Shown: positions 1-6,026, numbered from the stretch's first letter. The stretch is DNA of 10,357 nucleotides from Solobacterium sp. (GCA_017543005.1 JAFWEA010000160.1:1-10357), one strand, 5' to 3'. The notes: generated by a model from the letters alone, not told the origin. Numbers and translations are program-made.

Positions 1-336
1 CTGACGGAAGAATGGAACCGGCGGGACGGCCGCGGGGCAGGGTTCCGCGGGAAGGTGCTGGGTACGCTCAGCGTCAGCCGCAATGTCCGGGTGGAAAAAG
101 AACCGTTCCGGGTGCTGGTCAACGGTGCGGAAATGCAGGATGAGCAGCTGTATCATGTCATCACTGATGATTATCTGCAACGGGGCAGCGGGTATCCCAT
201 GCTCGGCTTTTCCCAGGGTGAAACGTGTTTTTACCCCGGCTATATCAGGGACTTGCTGGAGCGCATCCTGAACCGGAAGGAGTATCTGGATGGGGCAGGG
301 ATCAGGAGGATTTACGATGAAGAAGATGAAAAGTAA
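1..336 (+). CDS. 5'-nucleotidase / metallophosphatase family protein, C-terminal fragment (partial)
   Basis: The frame is open from the first base of the window, so the true start lies upstream. Only the last 111 residues are visible. They fit the end of the 5'-nucleotidase C-terminal domain found in UshA/YunD-type bifunctional metallophosphatase/5'-nucleotidases: a GFRGKVLG stretch, then VLVNGAEMQDEQLYHVIT, then DYLQRGSGYPML, and a closing YIRDLLERIL helix. In this family the C-terminal domain binds the nucleotide, while the metal centre lies in the N-terminal domain, which is outside the window. Substrate and cellular location therefore cannot be read here. The tail (DEEDEK) is acidic. The last 20 bases overlap the start of the transporter gene, whose AGGAGG lies inside this gene, so the two are probably translationally coupled. 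The family assignment is by motif memory only. Confidence 0.62.
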   Translation: MTEEWNRRDGRGAGFRGKVLGTLSVSRNVRVEKEPFRVLVNGAEMQDEQLYHVITDDYLQRGSGYPMLGFSQGETCFYPGYIRDLLERILNRKEYLDGAGIRRIYDEEDEK

Positions 337-1222
337 TTTGATGCTGCTCCTGACCGCGTTCATCTGGGGCTGCGGCTTTGTGGCGCAGAGACTCGGCATG
401 GATGCCGTGGGTCCGTGGACCTTCGGCTGTCTGCGCAATCTGATCGGCGGCACGACCCTGCTGCTTCTGATGCCGGTGCTGGATAAGGTCCGGGGCAATC
501 CGGCTGAGGCGGACTGGCACAGCCCATCGCTGCTCAAGGGCGGTATTGCCTGCGGTATAGCCCTGGCGGCAGCCAGCATGATGCAGCAGTTCGGCATTCT
601 GTATACAACGGTCGGCAAGGCTGGTTTCATCACTTCGCTTTACGTTGTGCTGGTGCCGCTTCTGTCATTGTTTCTCGGGCGCCGGGTCAGGAAAATCGTC
701 TGGCTTTCGGCGGCCATCGCCGTATGCGGCCTGTATTTCCTCAGCATGTCGGAAAGTGCTCTGCCGTCCAGGGGAGATCTTCTGGTCCTGGTCTCGGCCT
801 TTCTCTTTTCCATCCATATCATGGTCATCGATTATTTTTCGCCGCTGGCCGACGGGGTGCGGCTTTCCTGTCTGCAGTTTTTCACGGCCGGCATCATCTG
901 CCTGGTGCCGATGCTTCTTCTGGAAAAGCCTGCTCTGGCCCAGATCATCGCCGGGGCGGGGGCGATTCTGTTTTCCGGTGTCCTTTCTTCCGGGGCGGCC
1001 TATACGCTGCAGATCGTAGCCCAGCGGGATGCGGATCCGACGGCAGCCAGCCTGATCCTGTCGCTGGAGGCGGTGTTTGCGGCCCTGACCGGTTTTCTGA
1101 TCCTGCACCAGTCACTGAGCCTGCGGGAACTGGGCGGCTGTGTCCTGATGTTTGCGGCCATTATCCTGGCCCAGCTGCCGGAGCGGAAAAAAAACAGCCC
1201 GCTTCTGCGGGCTGGTGAATGA
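317..1222 (+). CDS. EamA/DMT-superfamily membrane transporter
   Basis: A 301-residue, very hydrophobic protein with about ten predicted membrane helices, the standard size and layout of the drug/metabolite transporter (EamA) family. The first repeat begins NLMLLLTAFIWGCGFVAQ, with the aromatic-G pattern usual in helix 1. The second repeat ends with EAVFAALTGFLILHQ and GGCVLMFAAIILAQ, typical of the last EamA helices. Such proteins export or import small metabolites such as amino acids, but the substrate cannot be told from sequence. The ATG at 317 is chosen because AGGAGG (304-309) lies seven bases upstream. An in-frame earlier start at 290 has no such site and would add nine residues. The gene overlaps the upstream nucleotidase gene by 20 bases. 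The last codons, giving a KKNSPLLRAGE tail, are also the htpG terminator on the other strand. Confidence 0.85.
   Translation: MKKMKSNLMLLLTAFIWGCGFVAQRLGMDAVGPWTFGCLRNLIGGTTLLLLMPVLDKVRGNPAEADWHSPSLLKGGIACGIALAAASMMQQFGILYTTVGKAGFITSLYVVLVPLLSLFLGRRVRKIVWLSAAIAVCGLYFLSMSESALPSRGDLLVLVSAFLFSIHIMVIDYFSPLADGVRLSCLQFFTAGIICLVPMLLLEKPALAQIIAGAGAILFSGVLSSGAAYTLQIVAQRDADPTAASLILSLEAVFAALTGFLILHQSLSLRELGGCVLMFAAIILAQLPERKKNSPLLRAGE
1187..1214 (-). terminator. Intrinsic terminator of htpG, inside the transporter coding end
   Basis: On the minus strand, an 8-bp perfect GC-rich stem (CAGCCCGC at 1195-1202 with GCGGGCTG at 1207-1214, four-base loop) is followed by eight T residues (plus-strand A run 1187-1194). 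This is a textbook intrinsic terminator beginning a few bases after the htpG stop codon. The plus strand has no T run after the hairpin, so it should act on htpG only. Confidence 0.88.
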
Positions 1223-1225
1223 AAC

Positions 1226-3130
1226 TTACTTGCGGTCGGCGGCCTGAATCATCATGTTGACGATCTTGCGGGCATAGGCGGCCGGATCTTCGAGCGGCAG
1301 GCCTTCGATCAGCAGGGCCTGGTCATACAGTACATCCGTGTATTCTTTCAGCTCTTCGGGGCTGTTTTTATATACATTCTGCAGGGTTGCGAAGATCGGG
1401 TGATCCGGGTTGATTTCCAGGATCTTCTCGGCTTTCATACCGCGGCCGGCCGGATCCTGCTGGGCAAGAATCTTTTCCATTTCAATGGACAGGCCTTCAT
1501 CGGAAACCAGGCAGACCGGGTCATCGGTCAGACGCGAGGAGATCCGGACAGCCTTGACATTGTCCTTAAGGATATCCTGCATCGCCTGCAGCATGTCCTT
1601 GTTCTCTTCGGCTTTCTTCTCTTTTTCCTGCTTTTCTTCCTCGGTATCGAGATCGAGATCCGCCTTGGCAATGGACTTGAACGGCTTGCTGTCATAGTCG
1701 TTCATCATGGTGATGACAAATTCATCCATGTCATCCATGAAGTAGAGGATTTCATATCCTTTGTCTTTGATCTTGCTGAAGCCCGGGGTCTGTTCAATCT
1801 CTTCAATGGTGCGGCCGCTGGCAAAGTAGATTTCCTTCTGCTCTTCCGGCATGCGGTCACGGTATTCCTTCAGAGTGACATAATTGCCGTCATGACTGGA
1901 TCTGTACATGAGCAGGTCCTGCAGTTTGTCCTTCTCCATGCCATAGGACTTGTAGATGGCATATTTCAGGTTGCGGCCGAAGCTCTCAAAGAATTTCTCA
2001 TAGCTTTCCCGTTCGTTCTTCAGCATATCGAGCAGGGCCCCGTGAATCTTCTTCTCAATGGAGGAAGCCAGGGCTTTGACCTGACGGTCCTGCTGCAGAA
2101 TCTCACGGGAGATATTCAGACTGATGTCATCGCTGTCGATCAGGCCGGTCACAAACCGGTAGGCATCCGGCAGAAGATCACGGGCTTTGTCGAGGATGAA
2201 GACACCCTTGGAATACAGTTGCAGACCCGGTTCGAAGTCCGTGTTGTAGAAGTTGTACGGGGCCTCGGCCGGGATGAACAGCAGGGCCGTGTAGGAAAGG
2301 TTGCCTTCCACGCTGTAGTGGATGACCTTGCGGGGATCCTGCCAGTCATTGAACTTGGACTTGTAGAATTCGTTGTATTCTTCCGGCTGGATCTTGCTGC
2401 GGTTTTTCTTCCACAGCGGCACCATCGAGTTGAGAGTTTCCGTCTCGGTATGGACAACTGTCTTGTCCTTGTCTTCCGGATCGGTTTCGGTCTTGACGAC
2501 ATCCATGACGATCGGATAGCGGACATAATCGGAATACTTTCTGACCAGGTCCCGGATCTTGTATTCATCCAGATAACTGCTGTACTTCTCGTCTTCCGTA
2601 TCATCCTTCAGTTCCAGCGTGATGCGGGTGCCAGCTGTCTGTCTTTCACCCGGGGTGATGGTGTAGCCGTCCTCACCGGAGCTGACCCATGTCCAGGCTT
2701 CCTCGCCGAGGGCGGAACGGGATTCCACAGTGATCTTTTTGGCGACCATGAAGGCGCTGTAGAAGCCGACGCCGAACTGGCCGATGATGTCGATGTTGCG
2801 GGTGGCCTTTTCCAGCTGTTCCCGGAATTCGGCTGAACCGCTACGGGCAATCGTACCGAGGTTTTTCTCCAGTTCTTCCTGGGTCATGCCGATGCCGGTA
2901 TCCTCAATGACCAGGGTTCTGTTTTCCGGATGACGTTCGATTCTGATCTGCAGGGATTTTCTGTCGACTTTATAATCCTTGTCTGTCAGGGAAAGATAAT
3001 ACCGCTTGTCCAATGCGTCTGAAGCATTGGAGATCAGTTCCCGCAGAAAGATTTCCTTATTCGTATAGATGGAATTGATCATCAGTTCCAGAAGCCGTTT
3101 GGACTCCGCTTTAAACTGTTTTTTTGCCAT
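1226..3130 (-). CDS. htpG: Molecular chaperone HtpG (bacterial Hsp90)
   Basis: A 634-residue ATP-dependent cytosolic chaperone, close to the length of E. coli HtpG. The N-terminal GHKL ATPase domain is intact: ELISNASDALDK around residues 31-42 (E31 and N35 expected at the ATP/Mg site), IEDTGIGMT at 75-83 (D77 at the adenine pocket), GTIARSGS at 92-99, the glycine-rich lid GQFGVGFYSAFMVA at 117-130, and GTRITLEL. The middle domain has the NISREILQQDRQV loop that reaches the gamma phosphate. A charged stretch (TEEEKQEKEKKAEENKD) precedes the C-terminal dimerisation domain. The ATG at 3130 is chosen over an in-frame upstream start at 3151 because AAAGGAGG (3139-3146) sits eight bases before it and the family begins here. 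The gene is monocistronic, convergent with the transporter gene (three bases apart) and preceded by a CIRCE-like operator, so HrcA-type heat-shock control is likely. Confidence 0.97.
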   Translation of the reverse strand: MAKKQFKAESKRLLELMINSIYTNKEIFLRELISNASDALDKRYYLSLTDKDYKVDRKSLQIRIERHPENRTLVIEDTGIGMTQEELEKNLGTIARSGSAEFREQLEKATRNIDIIGQFGVGFYSAFMVAKKITVESRSALGEEAWTWVSSGEDGYTITPGERQTAGTRITLELKDDTEDEKYSSYLDEYKIRDLVRKYSDYVRYPIVMDVVKTETDPEDKDKTVVHTETETLNSMVPLWKKNRSKIQPEEYNEFYKSKFNDWQDPRKVIHYSVEGNLSYTALLFIPAEAPYNFYNTDFEPGLQLYSKGVFILDKARDLLPDAYRFVTGLIDSDDISLNISREILQQDRQVKALASSIEKKIHGALLDMLKNERESYEKFFESFGRNLKYAIYKSYGMEKDKLQDLLMYRSSHDGNYVTLKEYRDRMPEEQKEIYFASGRTIEEIEQTPGFSKIKDKGYEILYFMDDMDEFVITMMNDYDSKPFKSIAKADLDLDTEEEKQEKEKKAEENKDMLQAMQDILKDNVKAVRISSRLTDDPVCLVSDEGLSIEMEKILAQQDPAGRGMKAEKILEINPDHPIFATLQNVYKNSPEELKEYTDVLYDQALLIEGLPLEDPAAYARKIVNMMIQAADRK

Positions 3131-3144
3131 ATTACATGCCTCCT

Positions 3145-3171
3145 TTAGCACTCTGTATTACTGACTGCTAA
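3145..3171 (-). promoter_or_regulatory. CIRCE element (HrcA operator) of htpG, one mismatch
   Basis: The sequence reads TTAGCACTC, nine bases, GACTGCTAA. The CIRCE consensus is TTAGCACTC-N9-GAGTGCTAA, so 17 of 18 arm positions match with exactly the right spacer. The element lies between the -10 box and the ribosome binding site of htpG and touches the latter. This is the usual place for CIRCE in dnaK and groE operons, where HrcA represses transcription until heat shock. The match is seen directly; HrcA binding is inferred. Confidence 0.9.
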
Positions 3172-3172
3172 A

Positions 3173-3201
3173 ATGATAGCACCAGTGTTGACATTATTCA
3201 A
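3173..3201 (-). promoter_or_regulatory. Sigma-A type promoter of htpG
   Basis: On the minus strand a -35 box TTGAAT (3196-3201) is separated by 17 bases from a -10 box TATCAT (3173-3178). The predicted transcript starts near 3166, inside the right arm of the CIRCE element, so bound HrcA would block initiation and most of the operator would also be part of the 5' leader. Confidence 0.72.
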
Positions 3202-3204
3202 GTG

Positions 3205-3275
3205 ACGGTCAAAATTCCAATCAACGTGCCAAAATACGGCTGATAAACGGTGAAATTCCATGAATCATGGAATTT
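3205..3275. promoter_or_regulatory. Candidate operator region: perfect 10-bp palindrome plus a repeated half-site
   Basis: Between the divergent htpG and XRE-regulator genes lies a perfect inverted repeat, AAATTCCATG (3253-3262) and CATGGAATTT (3266-3275), with a three-base centre. A near-copy of its left side occurs upstream: ACGGTCAAAATTCCA at 3205-3219 against ACGGTGAAATTCCA at 3247-3260, about 42 bases or four helical turns apart. The palindrome lies over the expected -35 region of the XRE gene, and the upstream copy lies just behind the htpG -35 box. This looks like a regulator binding region. The adjacent XRE protein is the obvious candidate ligand, by inference only. Confidence 0.5.
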
Positions 3276-3290
3276 TATAAGTACCCCGGA

Positions 3291-3299
3291 TGGTAAAAT
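3291..3299 (+). promoter_or_regulatory. Probable extended -10 promoter of the XRE regulator gene
   Basis: TGG followed by TAAAAT (TGn plus -10 hexamer at 3294-3299) forms an extended -10 element about 70 bases before the XRE start codon. There is no convincing -35 box at the right distance; that position is taken by the end of the AAATTCCATG palindrome. This fits a promoter under operator control. Confidence 0.42.
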
Positions 3300-3311
3300 A
3301 ATAATGAAAGT

Positions 3312-3344
3312 CAGACAAAATGGTCTGCAGCGGCCATTGCAGAC
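3312..3344 (+). other. Leader inverted repeats with two alternative hairpins
   Basis: In the predicted leader of the XRE gene, GTCTGCA (3323-3329) can pair perfectly with TGCAGAC (3338-3344). Its first five bases can instead pair with CAGAC at 3312-3316. The two hairpins exclude each other, and both lie just before the AGGAGG at 3351-3356. They could affect translation, or they may be a DNA-level binding site, or chance. Confidence 0.35.
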
Positions 3345-3364
3345 AGGCAAAGGAGGAAAGGTGA

Positions 3365-3694
3365 ATGGAAGAGAAAACATTTGATCAGGAAGCCGTTGGC
3401 CGGATCCTGAAACAGGCCAGAAAAAGACGCGGCATGAGACAGTGGGAGGTGGGCGAACGGCTCGGCATCAGCCACCGGACGGTGTCGGCGTATGAGAGTG
3501 GCACAAGCATGCTGCGGCTCGACATGTTCTGCCGGTACGGCATGCTGTTTCCGGAGATCATTACGGAGATAGCCGAACTGTTTCTGGATAAAGGCAGGCA
3601 CCTGATGATTGTCAGTGATGATGAGGCAGTGCTGCTGGAAGCGCTGCATGATAAGATCAGATTCAAGGATCCGCGTGATCCGTCCAGAGAATGA
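3365..3694 (+). CDS. Small XRE/Cro-type helix-turn-helix transcriptional regulator
   Basis: A 109-residue DNA-binding protein. Residues about 12-66 form a Cro/C1-type helix-turn-helix domain: ILKQARKRRGMRQWEVGERLGISHRTVSAYE falls in the usual order, with QWEVGERLGI as the first turn helix and SHRTVSAYESG as recognition helix. The remaining 40 or so residues (LFLDKGRHLMIVSDDEAVLLEALHDKIRF) are short and helical, with no sensor domain I recognise, so it may act by dimerisation alone. AGGAGG (3351-3356) is eight bases before the ATG. It is divergent from htpG across a region rich in inverted repeats, which suggests autoregulation. No hairpin terminator follows, so some readthrough into the fumarase operon is possible. 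Its regulon is unknown. Confidence 0.85.
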   Translation: MEEKTFDQEAVGRILKQARKRRGMRQWEVGERLGISHRTVSAYESGTSMLRLDMFCRYGMLFPEIITEIAELFLDKGRHLMIVSDDEAVLLEALHDKIRFKDPRDPSRE

Positions 3695-3704
3695 GTATCA
3701 GAAA

Positions 3705-3720
3705 TAAGATATATAACTTA
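3705..3720. repeat. AT-rich near-perfect palindrome upstream of the fumarase promoter
   Basis: TAAGATATATAACTTA is a 16-base palindrome with one mismatched pair. It lies ten bases after the XRE gene stop and just upstream of the fumarase promoter. It could be a regulator site or an UP-like AT-rich element. It lacks the GC-rich stem and T run of an intrinsic terminator. Confidence 0.35.
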
Positions 3721-3735
3721 TACAATTATTGGCCA

Positions 3736-3763
3736 TTGAAAACGCTTTCTCAGTTGGTATGAT
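3736..3763 (+). promoter_or_regulatory. Promoter of the fumarase operon
   Basis: A -35 box TTGAAA (3736-3741), a 16-base spacer ending in TGG (TG of an extended -10 element) and a -10 box TATGAT (3758-3763) lead to a predicted start near 3770. The AGGAGG at 3776-3781 serves the first gene. A cre-like sequence overlaps the -35 box. Confidence 0.7.
3737..3750. promoter_or_regulatory. cre site (CcpA operator) over the fumarase -35 box
   Basis: TGAAAACGCTTTCT matches the Bacillota cre pattern TGWNANCGNTNWCA at every defined position except the last base, including the central CG and the GAAA/TTTC symmetry. Overlap with the -35 box predicts repression by CcpA when a preferred sugar is present. 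The sequence match is seen; binding is inferred. Confidence 0.75.
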
Positions 3764-3790
3764 TCAAGTAGAGGCAGGAGGAAACGATCA

Positions 3791-4636
3791 ATGAGAGATG
3801 TTGATGTCAGTATCATTGAGAATAAACTGAGAGAAGCCTGCATGGCGATTGCGGTCGAATATTCTCATGATATTATCTGTGCCCTGAGAAAAGGGGAACA
3901 GGAAGAAACAAGAGAAAAGTCCAAGGCAGCCCTGCGGATGCTTCTGGACAATGCGGAGATTGCCTCCCGGGAACAGATTGCCATCTGTCAGGATACAGGC
4001 ATGGCAATTGTCTGGGTGAAGGCAGGCCAGGAAGTTCATTTCACCGGCGGTTCGCTGATTGATGCGATCAACCGCGGGGTCGCAGCCGGCTATCATGACG
4101 GTTATCTGCGGGCTTCGGTGGTGGCTGATCCGCTGTTTGACAGAAAGAATACCAAAACCAATACCCCGGCAGTTGTCTATTGTGAGATTGTCCCGGGTGA
4201 CGAGGTGGAAGTGGAAGTCATGGCCAAGGGCTTCGGTTCCGAAAACAAGTCGAAGATCAAAATGCTGACGCCGGCCGACGGTGTCGAAGGCGTCAAGAAG
4301 TTCGTTCTTGATACGATCAAGGAAGCCGGTCCGAATGCCTGCCCGCCGATGATTGTCGGCGTGGGCATCGGCGGTACCTTTGATTCCTGTGCCGTCATGG
4401 CCAAGAAGGCAATGCTGCGGCCGATCAGCCAGTCCAATCCGGATGAAAGATACAAGCAACTGGAAGATGAACTGCTCGAAGCAGCGAATGAACTGAATGT
4501 CGGCCCGATGGGTCTGCATGGCAAAACGACAGCCCTCAAGATACAGGTTGAGCATTTCCCGACACATATTGCCGGCCTTCCGTGTGCAGTCAATATCTGC
4601 TGCCATGTATGCCGTCATGCAAGGATGGTGATCTGA
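3791..4636 (+). CDS. Class I fumarate hydratase (or L(+)-tartrate dehydratase) alpha subunit
   Basis: A 281-residue subunit of the oxygen-sensitive [4Fe-4S] hydro-lyase that interconverts fumarate and L-malate; close relatives dehydrate L-tartrate to oxaloacetate. The cluster cysteines are in place: C66 in the CQDTG motif, C184 in GPNACPPMIVGVGIGGTFD, and the third in the NICCHVC segment (C270-C274). The GSENKS motif is at 149-154. AGGAGG lies nine bases before the ATG. The gene abuts the beta subunit gene with no bases between, the normal split-subunit arrangement. Nothing here distinguishes fumarase from tartrate dehydratase; a transporter or LysR gene typical of tartrate loci is absent, which slightly favours fumarase. 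A cre site over the promoter suggests catabolite repression. Confidence 0.92.
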   Translation: MRDVDVSIIENKLREACMAIAVEYSHDIICALRKGEQEETREKSKAALRMLLDNAEIASREQIAICQDTGMAIVWVKAGQEVHFTGGSLIDAINRGVAAGYHDGYLRASVVADPLFDRKNTKTNTPAVVYCEIVPGDEVEVEVMAKGFGSENKSKIKMLTPADGVEGVKKFVLDTIKEAGPNACPPMIVGVGIGGTFDSCAVMAKKAMLRPISQSNPDERYKQLEDELLEAANELNVGPMGLHGKTTALKIQVEHFPTHIAGLPCAVNICCHVCRHARMVI

Positions 4637-5164
4637 ATGAAGTACAATATCAAGCTCCCGATGGACCTGGAAACCAGAAAGAAACTGCGGGCCGGCGATG
4701 AGGTCTATCTGACCGGAATTATCTACACCGCCAGAGACGCCGCTCATAAACGGCTCCATGAACTGCGGGAAAAAGGGGAACCGTATCCGTTTGATGTCAA
4801 GGACGCGATTGTCTACTATGTCGGACCGACACCGCCGAAACCGGGTCATGCCGTCGGCTCAGCCGGACCGACAACCGCTACCCGGATGGATCCCTATGCC
4901 CCGGAACTGCTGGATGACGGACTTGCCGGCATGATCGGCAAGGGCAGACGCTCCAAGGAAGTGGTGGATGCGATCATCCGCAACAATGCCATCAACTTTG
5001 TGGCCGTCGGCGGGGCCGGTGCGCTGCTTTCCCAGAGCATCAAAAAGGCCGAACCGGTTGCGTTCGAGGACCTGCTCAGTGAAGCAATTGTCCGTCTGAG
5101 CGTGGAAGACTTCCCGTGCTTTGTCGGTGTGGATACGCTCGGCAACGATATCTACGACGAATAA
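4637..5164 (+). CDS. Class I fumarate hydratase (or L(+)-tartrate dehydratase) beta subunit
   Basis: A 175-residue partner of the alpha subunit that completes the active site of the two-subunit fumarase/tartrate dehydratase. Family hallmarks are visible: VYLTGIIYTARDAAHKR (residues 23-39), YVGPTPPKPGHAVGSAGPTT (61-80) followed by ATRMD, and the MIGKGRRS loop (99-106). The start ATG directly follows the TGA of the alpha gene, and a weak AAGGATGG lies within the alpha coding end, so translation is likely coupled to keep the subunits in balance. It is about the normal length for stand-alone beta chains. A bidirectional terminator follows within nine bases, closing a two-gene operon. Confidence 0.92.
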   Translation: MKYNIKLPMDLETRKKLRAGDEVYLTGIIYTARDAAHKRLHELREKGEPYPFDVKDAIVYYVGPTPPKPGHAVGSAGPTTATRMDPYAPELLDDGLAGMIGKGRRSKEVVDAIIRNNAINFVAVGGAGALLSQSIKKAEPVAFEDLLSEAIVRLSVEDFPCFVGVDTLGNDIYDE

Positions 5165-5172
5165 ATCATGCA

Positions 5173-5209
5173 AAAAACATCACCTGCTCAGCGAGCGGGT
5201 GATGTTTTT
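5173..5209. terminator. Bidirectional intrinsic terminator between the fumarase and methyltransferase genes
   Basis: A perfect 12-bp arm pair AAAAACATCACC (5173-5184) and GGTGATGTTTTT (5198-5209) extends inward through a G-T pair and three more pairs to a five-base loop. T runs lie on the 3' side in both directions. It ends the fumarase operon on the plus strand and the rRNA methyltransferase gene on the minus strand; the stop codon of the latter (5188-5190) lies in the loop region. Confidence 0.9.
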
Positions 5210-5970
5210 CTGTACAGACGGAGAATGAATTCGGCGGTTACCTGCAGGTTTTCACAGCTGTTCAGGCGCCGGGCTGCTTCCGGACTGGTGCGGTAGAAAT
5301 AGGGGGTCATGGTCAGCAGGTTGGCCAGGTCTTCCGGACCGGCGCTGAAGGTCTGCCGGATGAGTTCCTCCTTCTCGGGCACCAGGGAAACACTCGATTT
5401 CTCGGGATTGCGGTAGGGATGCTCATAGAGCACCGATTTCATTTCAAACAGATGATCCGGACCGGGGGTCACGGTTATGAAGGCACCGCCGTCTTTCAGG
5501 ATCCGGCTGATTTCCTTCTCGAAGACCGGCGCAAAGCAGATGACCGCAAGATCGGTACAGGCATCCGGCAGCGGCAGGCGGCTGGTCGAGGCCACGATGT
5601 AGGCAGTCGACTTGTCATGGGCGGCCGCGTATTTCAGGGCATCCTTGGACAGGTCAAAGCCGTATTTTTCTTTGACTGGAAAAGCACTTGTGTAATAGCC
5701 TTCCCCGCAGCCAAGATCCGCCAGTACTTCCGCATGTTCCTGCCGGATCCACTCACACAGGGTATCGCGCAGGAAACCGTAGGCCCCGGTATGCAGAAAG
5801 TCCGTACGGGCCTTGACCATCCGTTTTTCATCACCGGCTCCGGCTTTTGTCCGCAGGGCCAGATTCAGGTAACCCTGGCGGGCATAATCAAAAGAATGAT
5901 TCTGCGCACAGCAGACCCGGCGGTCGGTTTGTTTGAGTTCCTGTCCGCAGACAGGGCAGATCAGTTTCAT
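5188..5970 (-). CDS. rlmA: RlmA-family 23S rRNA (guanine-N1)-methyltransferase
   Basis: A 260-residue SAM-dependent methyltransferase. The N-terminus is a zinc ribbon, CPVC at residues 5-8 with C21 and H25 in a CAQNHSFD segment, followed by YARQGYLNL, the arrangement of RlmA enzymes that methylate helix 35 of 23S rRNA (G745 in E. coli, G748 in the Gram-positive RlmA(II)/TlrB branch). The SAM site follows as ADLGCGEGYYT (84-94) and GFDLSKDA (104-111). The ATG at 5970 is preferred because the zinc ribbon begins here. A GTG six codons upstream (5988) overlaps a -10-like TATACT box, and neither start has a Shine-Dalgarno sequence, so the mRNA may be leaderless. Which guanine is modified cannot be decided from the sequence. 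RlmA(II)-type methylation is known to affect tylosin sensitivity. Confidence 0.88.
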   Translation of the reverse strand: MKLICPVCGQELKQTDRRVCCAQNHSFDYARQGYLNLALRTKAGAGDEKRMVKARTDFLHTGAYGFLRDTLCEWIRQEHAEVLADLGCGEGYYTSAFPVKEKYGFDLSKDALKYAAAHDKSTAYIVASTSRLPLPDACTDLAVICFAPVFEKEISRILKDGGAFITVTPGPDHLFEMKSVLYEHPYRNPEKSSVSLVPEKEELIRQTFSAGPEDLANLLTMTPYFYRTSPEAARRLNSCENLQVTAEFILRLYRKTSPAR

Positions 5971-5978
5971 ACGGGAAG

Positions 5979-5987
5979 AGTATAGCA
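5979..5987 (-). promoter_or_regulatory. Extended -10 promoter immediately upstream of the rlmA start codon
   Basis: On the minus strand TGC precedes TATACT (hexamer 5979-5984), an extended -10 element that matches TATAAT in five of six positions. The ATG begins only eight bases after the hexamer, so the transcript should start at or within a base or two of the start codon. No good -35 box is present. Confidence 0.5.
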
Positions 5988-6007
5988 CAAATCATCGTGA
6001 ACCGTTC

Positions 6008-6026
6008 TTGACCGACGGTCAGTCAA
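6008..6026. promoter_or_regulatory. Probable operator of the TetR regulator
   Basis: TTGACCGACGGTCAGTCAA is a 19-base palindrome with one mismatched pair around a central G, built from GAC/GTC steps, in the size and style of TetR-family operators. It sits 31 bases before the tetR start codon and about 20 bases from the predicted rlmA promoter, so it could regulate both. Binding by the neighbouring TetR protein is inferred. Confidence 0.68.

Noticed and set aside
290..316. An upstream in-frame start for the transporter giving nine more residues.
   Set aside because: No ribosome binding site lies before it, whereas AGGAGG is well placed for the ATG at 317, and the extra residues do not resemble the family's N-terminus.
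1400..2836. A 478-codon open frame on the plus strand opposite htpG.
   Set aside because: htpG is unambiguous on the minus strand. The antisense frame lacks a ribosome binding site and any recognisable domain; its openness follows from the third-position bias of htpG codons.
3188..3193. A perfect TTGACA on the plus strand as a -35 box for the XRE gene.
   Set aside because: At a 17-base spacing the sequence is AAAATT, a poor -10 match, and the site lies in the spacer of the better htpG promoter on the other strand.
3788..4849. A 353-codon open frame on the minus strand opposite the fumarase genes.
   Set aside because: It spans both fumarase subunit genes in antisense, has no family resemblance, and is explained by codon bias of the real genes.
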